This document shows positions 1 to 5,170 of a DNA stretch of 8,565 nt, piece by piece. Position numbers and translations under genes: made by a program. Source of the DNA: Chromatiales bacterium (GTDB lineage Bacteria; Pseudomonadota; Gammaproteobacteria; Chromatiales; Chromatiaceae). The DNA lies in NCBI GenBank assembly GCA_022360595.1, contig JAKSCN010000628.1:1-8565 (forward strand), given 5' to 3'. The notes below the pieces were generated by a model. The model saw only the letters and a list, made by a program, of their open reading frames with translations, ran no database searches and was not told the DNA's origin. How positions within the stretch are numbered: position 1 is the stretch's first letter; each line of letters starts with the position of its first letter.

Positions 1-1
1 C

Positions 2-1234
2 CGCTCCGCCTATTTTCTGCTACTCGATTTCCACCCTTTTATGGCAGACCCGGTGCATGTACGCCTGATCAAAGAGATTGCACAGAACTACGAGAACATC
101 CCCAAGACGCTGATTTTCTTGAGCCACTCGTTCGACATTCCGGCCGAACTGCGTCATCTGACCGCCCGTTTTGAGCTGCACCTACCCGATCAGGCCGGTA
201 TCAAGACGCTGATCCGCGAAGAGGTTAGTCAGTGGCAGCGCAAAACCCGCCGCAAGGCCAGTGCAGACCCTAAAGCTCTCGACCAGCTCACCCAGCAACT
301 GACAGGTATGACGGCCACCGACGCCAAGCGGATGATTCGAACCGCAATTGAGGACGATGGCGCCATCAGCCACGATGACCTCCCCAACATTATGAAAGCC
401 AAGTATGAGTTACTTGGCCGTGACGGGGTGATCTCCTTTGAATACGACACCGCCAGCTTCAGCGATGTGGCCGGGCTGACGCGGCTAAAAGAGTGGCTCA
501 GCCATCGCCACAAGGCGTTTGCCGGCAAGCCCAACAACTTGGATAAGCCCAAGGGGATACTGCTGCTCGGTGTCCAGGGGGGCGGCAAAAGCCTTGCAGC
601 CAAGGCGGTGGCCGGCACCTTTGGTGTTCCGCTGCTGCGTCTCGATTTCGGCACCCTCTACAACAAATACTATGGCGAGACCGAAAAGAACCTGCGCCAC
701 GCCCTGGGGGTGGCGGAGATGATGGAGCCCTGCGTAGTCTGGATGGACGAGATCGAAAAGGGCATAGCTCACAGTGGCAATGACGAAGGACTCTCCCAAC
801 GCGTCCTCGGTACACTACTCACCTGGATGGCAGAACACGACTCCAAAGTCTTCATTGTGGCTACCGCCAATGACATCGAAAAGCTCCCTCCTGAGCTGAT
901 GCGTAAAGGGCGTCTGGATGAGATCTTCTTTGTCGACCTGCCCAAAACGGAGATTCGTCGCGAGATCTTTGAGATCCATCTACGCCGTCGCAACCTAGCC
1001 CCCAGCGGTTTTGATCTGGACGCCCTCAGCAGCGCTAGTGAAGGCTTCACCGGCGCTGAGATCGAACAGGCGGTGGTCTCCGCCCTCTATGCTGCTCACG
1101 CGAACAATGCACCGTTGACCGATCACCATCTGCAGGAAGAGCTGGCCCGCACCAAACCACTATCAGTGGTCATGGCGGAGAAGATCCAGTACCTGCGCAA
1201 TTGGGCCAAGGAGCGGACGGTATTCACTGACTAA
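2..1234 (+). CDS. Ycf46-type AAA+ ATPase, 5' end cut by window edge
   Basis: The reading frame is open from base 2, and the 13 residues before the first ATG (position 41) read as conserved coding (…FLLLDFHPF-MADP), so the true start is upstream and that ATG is internal. Counting from that Met, an N-terminal portion of about 130 residues precedes one AAA+ module. Walker A is GVQGGGKS (177-184), Walker B is CVVWMDE (231-237), the sensor-1 Asn is N277 in VATAND, and candidate arginine fingers are R288/R291 in RKGRLDE. A sensor-2-like GFTGAEIE lies at 335-342. All ATPase residues are intact, so it should hydrolyse ATP. The pre-AAA region plus this module is the architecture of the chloroplast/cyanobacterial Ycf46 family, usually near 500 residues. 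No signal peptide or membrane segment is seen, so it is probably cytosolic. Its substrate is unknown. The downstream EgtB-like gene is the obvious candidate partner. Confidence 0.9.
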   Translation, partial: RSAYFLLLDFHPFMADPVHVRLIKEIAQNYENIPKTLIFLSHSFDIPAELRHLTARFELHLPDQAGIKTLIREEVSQWQRKTRRKASADPKALDQLTQQLTGMTATDAKRMIRTAIEDDGAISHDDLPNIMKAKYELLGRDGVISFEYDTASFSDVAGLTRLKEWLSHRHKAFAGKPNNLDKPKGILLLGVQGGGKSLAAKAVAGTFGVPLLRLDFGTLYNKYYGETEKNLRHALGVAEMMEPCVVWMDEIEKGIAHSGNDEGLSQRVLGTLLTWMAEHDSKVFIVATANDIEKLPPELMRKGRLDEIFFVDLPKTEIRREIFEIHLRRRNLAPSGFDLDALSSASEGFTGAEIEQAVVSALYAAHANNAPLTDHHLQEELARTKPLSVVMAEKIQYLRNWAKERTVFTD

Positions 1235-1245
1235 AATCAGCGGAT

Positions 1246-1306
1246 ACTAGGGCCCGTTGGGAGGCCTAGCCTACCCTTCACCAACACCTTCCGCTAATAT
1301 TAGCGG
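1246..1306. repeat. Inverted repeats between the AAA+ and EgtB-like genes
   Basis: The gap contains a perfect 16-bp palindrome, CCGCTAATATTAGCGG (1291-1306), which can also fold as a 6-bp stem with an ATAT loop. Upstream, CTAGG (1247-1251) can pair with CCTAG (1265-1269), enclosing a CCC/GGG pair. Neither is followed by a T-tract on the plus strand, so these are not ordinary intrinsic terminators. A dimeric-regulator operator, or RNA hairpins that adjust relative expression inside an operon, are the plausible roles. I cannot choose between them. Confidence 0.4.
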
Positions 1307-1336
1307 CCTTCGCAAGTAGTCTATCGGGGTGAGAGG

Positions 1337-2527
1337 ATGAGTACACACAACCTGCTGGGACAACTCAGTGGCCTGCACGACATGATGACCCAACTGGTTG
1401 AAAGCCAGACTGAGGCCGACTGCTACCAGAGCTTCCACCCTGACTTAGCCCCCCTGGCCTGGTATTTCGGCTACGCCATGTACCGGGAGACGTTATGGGT
1501 GCGCGAGATCATTCAGGGCGATAGCGATATGACCGAACGGGTCCGGGCCATCTTCCACGTGCCGGAACCCGGCGATGAACAGTGGCGGAAACTCCCCCCC
1601 AAAGATCACCTACTCAACTGGGCCCTGGAGCTGCAGGATGAAAATCTGACGCGGTTGGCCAATCCAGCCATGCTGCCCGATCATCCATTGATCCAGGAGC
1701 AGCGGTTACTGCCGATCATTGTGCAGGAGCTGGCTCGCATCTACGAACAGATGCTGGTAGTCGTCAATCAACGCCAGCTACGACAGATCGAGCTATACAC
1801 CGTACAGACACCACTAACCGGCCAAACACCTGGCGTAGACTACACAGGCGCGTCCCAAGGTCACTACCGAATTGGCGCCAAGGGTGATTCGGCAGCCTTC
1901 GACAATGAGCTGCCCACACAGATCGTCGACCTCAGCAGTTTCAATATAGATCGTCACCCCACCAGCAACAGCCACTACCTTGCCTTCATGGAGGCGGGCG
2001 GCTATGAAGACAAAACATTATGGAGCGAGCAGGGTTGGGCTTGGCAGACCGAGCGTCCCAAACGCCCTCACTACTGGCGTAAGGACAGTGCCGGTCACTG
2101 GTATGCAATTGGACTCAACGGCCCCTTCGATCTCATTGCCGATGAGCCGGTAGTGGGTGTCTCCTATTACGAGGCTGGAGCCTACGCCAACTGGGTATCG
2201 AATCTAAGCGAAGAGCAAAAAGGGGCGGTACTGCAGCATGAGTATCAGTGGGAAGCGGCGATCCGCACCAAAGTCATCCAAAACTTTGGCCGGGTCTGGG
2301 AGTGGTGCTCCAATCCGTTCAAGCCCTACACCGGTTACATCCACTCACCCTATCAGCAGGAGCGCACCGGTGATTTCAGTGACGATCGCTTCTGTCTGCG
2401 AGGCGCCAGTATGCACACCCAGCGCAGCTTACGGCGCATTAGCCTGCGTAACCGGGCCGCACCTTCCCAGAACTATCTGTTTGCCGGTATTCGACTGGTC
2501 TATCCACCGACAGAGACGGAAGAGTAG
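1337..2527 (+). CDS. EgtB/FGE-like (SUMF1-fold) protein, probable non-catalytic member
   Basis: A 396-residue protein. The purine-rich stretch GGGGTGAGAGG runs directly up to the ATG and supports this start. Residues about 5-145 resemble the helical DinB-like domain of EgtB-type enzymes (HPDLAPLAW at 34-42, then Y-R-E-T-L-W). Residues about 175-390 resemble the formylglycine-generating-enzyme fold: QWEAA (304-308), GRVWEWCSNPFKPYTGY (318-334), LRGAS (354-358) and LFAGIRL (381-387), the last being the EgtB-style ending. EgtB enzymes bind non-heme iron with three His in the DinB-like domain. By eye the first is replaced by Y46, and the HExxH-like segment reads QELAR (130-134), so all three appear lost. 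The FGE active-site Cys pair is also absent; only C324 and C353 lie in the C-terminal fold. A structural or adaptor role is more likely than sulfoxide synthesis (inference). It follows the AAA+ gene by 102 bp on the same strand. Confidence 0.8.
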   Translation: MSTHNLLGQLSGLHDMMTQLVESQTEADCYQSFHPDLAPLAWYFGYAMYRETLWVREIIQGDSDMTERVRAIFHVPEPGDEQWRKLPPKDHLLNWALELQDENLTRLANPAMLPDHPLIQEQRLLPIIVQELARIYEQMLVVVNQRQLRQIELYTVQTPLTGQTPGVDYTGASQGHYRIGAKGDSAAFDNELPTQIVDLSSFNIDRHPTSNSHYLAFMEAGGYEDKTLWSEQGWAWQTERPKRPHYWRKDSAGHWYAIGLNGPFDLIADEPVVGVSYYEAGAYANWVSNLSEEQKGAVLQHEYQWEAAIRTKVIQNFGRVWEWCSNPFKPYTGYIHSPYQQERTGDFSDDRFCLRGASMHTQRSLRRISLRNRAAPSQNYLFAGIRLVYPPTETEE

Positions 2528-2534
2528 CAGGCAT

Positions 2535-2574
2535 AAAAAAGCCCCTGGTCAAAGCTGGCCAGGGGCTCTTTTTC
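2535..2574. terminator. Bidirectional intrinsic terminator
   Basis: The left arm 2540-2550 (AGCCCCTGGTC) pairs with the right arm 2557-2567 (GGCCAGGGGCT), giving an 11-bp GC-rich stem with one G·T pair and a 6-base loop. An A-run precedes it (2535-2540) and CTTTTT follows it (2568-2573), so it has a U-tract in both directions. It sits between the convergent EgtB-like and FKBP genes and should end both transcripts. Confidence 0.92.
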
Positions 2575-2579
2575 GTATA

Positions 2580-2603
2580 TCAGCTTTACTATGTTTAAGC
2601 TGA
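2580..2603. repeat. Accessory hairpin before the terminator
   Basis: TCAGCTT (2580-2586) and AAGCTGA (2597-2603) form a 7-bp stem with a 10-base loop. It lies between the FKBP stop codon and the shared terminator and would be in the 3' untranslated RNA of the FKBP transcript. No T-tract adjoins it, so it is not a terminator by itself. Confidence 0.45.
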
Positions 2604-2609
2604 CGAGGT

Positions 2610-3338
2610 TTAGCTGGCAGGCTTGGCGTCTGCAGGTTTTTCCTCTTCTTGCTTCGGCATCTCTTTAAAAGAGATCAGCTCCAGTTCAAAGATCAGCGTC
2701 TCATTCGGACCAATTGCGCTACCGGCGCCACGCGGACCATAACCCAGTTCAGAAGGGATAAACACACGCCACTTGGCGCCAGGTTTCATCAATTTCAACG
2801 CTTCGCTAAAACCCGGGATTACACCAGTCACCATGAAGCTGGCAGGCTCACCGCGCTTGTGTGAACTATCAAACACAGCACCACTCATCAGCGTACCCGT
2901 GTAGTGTACGGTTACCTGAGAGTTATCAGTAGGACTCTCGCCACTACCTTCTGCAATCACTTGGTACTGTAGGCCGCTAGGCAACTCTACAACACCTTCC
3001 TGCTTTTTATTTTCAGCCAGGTAAGCACGCCCCTCTTCCAATTTCTTGGCAGCCTGCTCCTGCTTGACCTTAGCAATCAGGGCGCGGCCATCAGTGATCG
3101 CCTTCTGCATCTCTTCAGGGCTCAGTTGCAGATCTTTACCCGCATAAACATCATTGAGAGCGGCACCAAAAGCTGTGCCATCAATTGGAGCATCCTGGCT
3201 CTTGAACTGCTGAGCATAACGCACTCCCAGCGCATAACTGAATTTTTGCTCAACAGTCTGCAGTTCTGCAGCGGTAACAGAAAAAGTGGCTCCAACTACC
3301 GCAAGGGCACAGAGACTGCGTAAAAATGGTGATTTCAT
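2610..3338 (-). CDS. Secreted FKBP-type peptidyl-prolyl cis-trans isomerase (Mip/FkpA-like)
   Basis: A 242-residue protein that should catalyse cis-trans isomerisation of prolyl bonds and assist folding in the periplasm. TAAGGAA lies 5 bases upstream of the ATG. Residues 1-24 form a signal peptide (K2…R7, a hydrophobic core, then V-T-A-A before E25, with no lipobox Cys). Residues about 27-117 are the helical FKBP N-terminal dimerisation domain, and LPSGLQYQVI (119-128) opens the catalytic domain, which runs to about 225. The active-site residues are recognisable: Y146, F156/D157, V173/I174, Y200 and F217. The usual Trp at the pocket floor is F177 (VIPGF). After the domain comes a Lys/Glu/Pro/Ala-rich tail (226-242). 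The length matches the Mip/FkpA family. I cannot tell FkpA from Mip orthology, so no symbol is given. It converges on the EgtB-like gene and shares its terminator. Confidence 0.95.
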   Translation of the reverse strand: MKSPFLRSLCALAVVGATFSVTAAELQTVEQKFSYALGVRYAQQFKSQDAPIDGTAFGAALNDVYAGKDLQLSPEEMQKAITDGRALIAKVKQEQAAKKLEEGRAYLAENKKQEGVVELPSGLQYQVIAEGSGESPTDNSQVTVHYTGTLMSGAVFDSSHKRGEPASFMVTGVIPGFSEALKLMKPGAKWRVFIPSELGYGPRGAGSAIGPNETLIFELELISFKEMPKQEEEKPADAKPAS

Positions 3339-3407
3339 GTGTTTTCCTTAATTTCTAGTAAGTTTGTTCGTAATTTCGCTATGTTGAAACGGTATTCCAC
3401 TGAATCC

Positions 3408-3436
3408 AGTAGCGCATTCAGAATTCAATTCGTCAA
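3408..3436 (-). promoter_or_regulatory. Possible sigma-70 promoter for the periplasmic FKBP gene
   Basis: Read on the minus strand, TTGACG (3436-3431) is 17 bases upstream of GCTACT (3413-3408). The -35 matches consensus at five of six positions, but the -10 at only three. It lies about 70-100 bases upstream of the FKBP start codon in an AT-rich intergenic region. The call is weak and rests mainly on the -35 box. Confidence 0.25.
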
Positions 3437-3532
3437 ACAAATGCAAAAAGTCACATTTTTGGCATATTATAGTTGGCTAATATCAATTTCCTACTATGCT
3501 TGGTAGTAAGAGAAGCGGTTAAGTTGGGCATT

Positions 3533-3772
3533 ATGGCTATTACACCTCTATCCAACATTGCACTGCAGGGCATTCAACGAGGCATGCAGAGTATGCGTAA
3601 AAACGCCTCCGATATCGCCTCTGCGAGCCAAACGAATGGCACTATCCCCACGACGGATATGGTCAGGTCGATGGTTGAGCTGCACCAAAACCGCCAACAC
3701 GCCACCGCCTCTGTTCAAGCATTCAAGACAGCCGATCAAATGATAGGTTCCCTCCTCGATATCAAAGCTTGA
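3533..3772 (+). CDS. Miniature flagellar rod/axial-like protein (79 aa)
   Basis: From the ATG at 3533 the protein has 79 residues. The N-terminal half (SNIALQGIQRGMQSMRKN then ASDIASA, residues 7-31) resembles the N-terminal helix of flagellar rod and hook proteins, where heptad positions are followed by a N-x-A-N-A-like motif. The C-terminal half (TDMVRSMVELHQNR, 41-54, then ASVQAFKTADQMIGSLLDIKA, 59-79) resembles the rod/hook C-terminal segment, typically EMV-x-x-I-x-A-Q-R…TADEML. Only about ten residues join the halves, so the exposed middle domains are absent. No signal peptide is seen, as expected for axial proteins. No flagellar gene is nearby. The Shine-Dalgarno is poor. The frame stays open upstream (TTG at 3473 and 3524), but the extra residues do not look family-like. 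The stop is 22 bp from the convergent nadC end. The gene is likely real; a flagellar role is inference. Confidence 0.72.
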   Translation: MAITPLSNIALQGIQRGMQSMRKNASDIASASQTNGTIPTTDMVRSMVELHQNRQHATASVQAFKTADQMIGSLLDIKA

Positions 3773-3794
3773 ACCGGGTTTAACAGCGACCTGC

Positions 3795-4634
3795 TCAGAC
3801 AAAACGCATCGAGAGATCGACTGCGGTAACATCCTTTGTCAGAGCACCGATAGAGATATCATTCACTCCGGTTTCGGCGATTGAGCGAATAGTCTCCAGA
3901 GTGATATTACCCGACGCCTCCAAACGCGCCTCACCGTCACTCAGGGTGACCGCATCGCGCAACATCTCCAGGGTAAAGTTATCCAGCAAAATCCGCCGCG
4001 CACCGGCCTGGAGTGCCTCTTGCAGCTCATCCAGACTCTCGACTTCCACCTCTACCTCGATACCCGACGCAGAAGTCAGCGCAGTATTTACCGCGGCTGC
4101 GACAGAACCGGCCGCCAGGATATGGTTCTCTTTGATCAAGATTGCATCGTAAAGGCCAATGCGGTGGTTATAACATCCCCCACACGCAACAGCATACTTC
4201 TGCTGCAGACGCAATCCAGGCACTGTCTTTCGTGTATCAAGCACTTTCACACCGGTACCTTCCACTGCCTGGGCATATCGACGCGCCAGGGTTGCCGTAC
4301 CGGAGAGGGTCTGTAGATAGTTCAATGCAGTGCGCTCCCCCGTCAACAGGGCGCGTGTTTTACCACTAAACTGGCAAAGTACCCGACCCGCTGAAACACG
4401 GTCACCGTCTGCCGCCGACCAATCGATATGGATAGTGCTATCGAGCTGCCTGAAGGCTTCATCAAACCAGGCCGTACCGCAAAGCACAGCCTCTTCCCGA
4501 CAGACCACTTGTACAGTGGATACATCCTCTTCGGGGATCAACGCCGCTGTTCGGTCTCCGGTTCCAACATCTTCACACAGGGCGCTCGCCACCTGCTCCG
4601 CAATTACTTCGGCAGAAGGCAGTTGTGCGGTCAA
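3795..4634 (-). CDS. nadC: Nicotinate-nucleotide pyrophosphorylase (carboxylating), quinolinate phosphoribosyltransferase
   Basis: NadC converts quinolinate and PRPP to nicotinate mononucleotide, CO2 and pyrophosphate in de novo NAD synthesis. Starting at the TTG at 4634, the protein has 279 residues, normal for the family. Visible landmarks are EDVGTGD (21-27), GERTALNYLQ (99-108), DTRKT-x-PGLR (133-142), GGCYNHR (152-158), LIKENH (166-171), the acidic EVEVEVES stretch (193-200), LLDN (216-219), EASGNI (239-244) and SIGALTKDV (261-269). The catalytic Lys, Arg and His positions are all present. An ATG at 4679 would add 15 residues (WFSKSSCWRSS…) that overlap the FKBP gene in another frame and do not look like NadC. 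The TTG lies one base after the FKBP stop and has GGAG 10 bases upstream inside the FKBP gene, so translational coupling is likely. No terminator is seen after the stop. Confidence 0.96.
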   Translation of the reverse strand: MTAQLPSAEVIAEQVASALCEDVGTGDRTAALIPEEDVSTVQVVCREEAVLCGTAWFDEAFRQLDSTIHIDWSAADGDRVSAGRVLCQFSGKTRALLTGERTALNYLQTLSGTATLARRYAQAVEGTGVKVLDTRKTVPGLRLQQKYAVACGGCYNHRIGLYDAILIKENHILAAGSVAAAVNTALTSASGIEVEVEVESLDELQEALQAGARRILLDNFTLEMLRDAVTLSDGEARLEASGNITLETIRSIAETGVNDISIGALTKDVTAVDLSMRFV

Positions 4635-4635
4635 C

Positions 4636-4980
4636 TTAGAGGATCTCCAGCAACTGGACTTCGAAAACCAACGTTGCATTGGGAGGAATCACACCACCAG
4701 CCCCTGCAGCGCCGTAGCCAAGCTGAGGTGGAATGGTCAGTTTGCGGGTGCCACCCACCTGCATACCTTGCACCCCCTCATCCCAGCCGCGAATGACCCG
4801 GCCACCACCCAGTGGAAAGATAAATGGATCATCACGATCTACACTGGAGTCAAACTTGGTGCCGTCAGTCAGCCAACCGGTATAGTGAACTTTGACGCGC
4901 TGACCAGCCGCCGCCGTTTCACCATCACCCATCACCAAGTCTTCATACTTCAAGCCGGAGTCGGTCATTTTTTCGCTCAT
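4636..4980 (-). CDS. Small cytosolic FKBP-type peptidyl-prolyl cis-trans isomerase
   Basis: A 114-residue single-domain FKBP12-type isomerase without a signal peptide, so it is cytosolic. The start at 4980 is preceded by GAGG (4990-4987) with 6-base spacing. A longer frame to 5031 is open, but its extra residues are not FKBP-like. The FKBP pocket is complete: Y33 (VHYTG), F43/D44 (KFDSS), V62/I63 and W66 (RVIRGW), Y89 (LGYG) and F106 (LVFEV). The glycine-rich GAAGAGGVIPPNATL (90-104) is the flap loop before the last strand. It should isomerise X-Pro bonds in folding client proteins; its specific clients are not shown here. Its stop is one base from the nadC start, so the two are almost surely co-transcribed. 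It is distinct from the secreted FKBP at 2610-3338: it has no N-terminal dimerisation domain and keeps the pocket Trp. Confidence 0.95.
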   Translation of the reverse strand: MSEKMTDSGLKYEDLVMGDGETAAAGQRVKVHYTGWLTDGTKFDSSVDRDDPFIFPLGGGRVIRGWDEGVQGMQVGGTRKLTIPPQLGYGAAGAGGVIPPNATLVFEVQLLEIL

Positions 4981-5063
4981 TTGAGGCCTCGTTATGCATA
5001 CTTTTACTTCCGAGCCTGCATTGTAAGACATCGACGTCCCTGGACGCTACGGCTGCCGCTTTT

Positions 5064-5098
5064 TGGTGATACATAAACATCACCACACTATAAATAGT
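5064..5098. repeat. Two adjacent palindromes upstream of the FKBP-nadC unit
   Basis: TGGTGAT (5064-5070) and ATCACCA (5079-5085) form a 7-bp inverted repeat with an 8-base spacer. Next to it, ACTATAAATAGT (5087-5098) is a 5+2+5 palindrome. On the minus strand the second contains TATAGT, a five-of-six -10 match, but no good -35 box lies upstream. The pair lies 84-118 bases before the FKBP start codon and has no T-tract on the transcribed side, so an operator/promoter role fits better than termination. This is inference from symmetry alone. Confidence 0.35.
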
Positions 5099-5170
5099 AG
5101 CAGGAAAAAAGATTGGGCTGCTCCCTGCCACAAGGTCAAAAACAGAAAGCAGCACTAAAAGTGGAAAGGG

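Noticed and set aside
41..43. ATG at 41 as the true start of the AAA+ gene
   Set aside because: The frame is open to base 2, and the preceding residues look like conserved family sequence, so the ATG is internal.
3442..3470. Plus-strand promoter for the mini axial gene (TATTAT at 3465-3470)
   Set aside because: The -10-like box is good, but the -35 position (TGCAAA) matches at only three positions; no sigma-54 or sigma-28 motif was found either.
4178..4180. Cys in the NadC GGCYNHR motif as an unusual substitution for GGG-x-NHR
   Set aside because: The GGC-[HY]-NHR form is usual in NadC from pseudomonads and relatives, and the neighbouring catalytic residues are intact.
4635..4679. ATG-initiated N-terminal extension of nadC
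   Set aside because: The 15 added residues are an out-of-frame reading of the conserved FKBP C-terminus and do not resemble NadC; the TTG at 4634 gives the normal length.
4943..5155. 70-residue minus-strand reading frame between FKBP and DUF1631
   Set aside because: It overlaps the FKBP start in another frame, has no family-like sequence and no ribosome binding site; the region looks regulatory.
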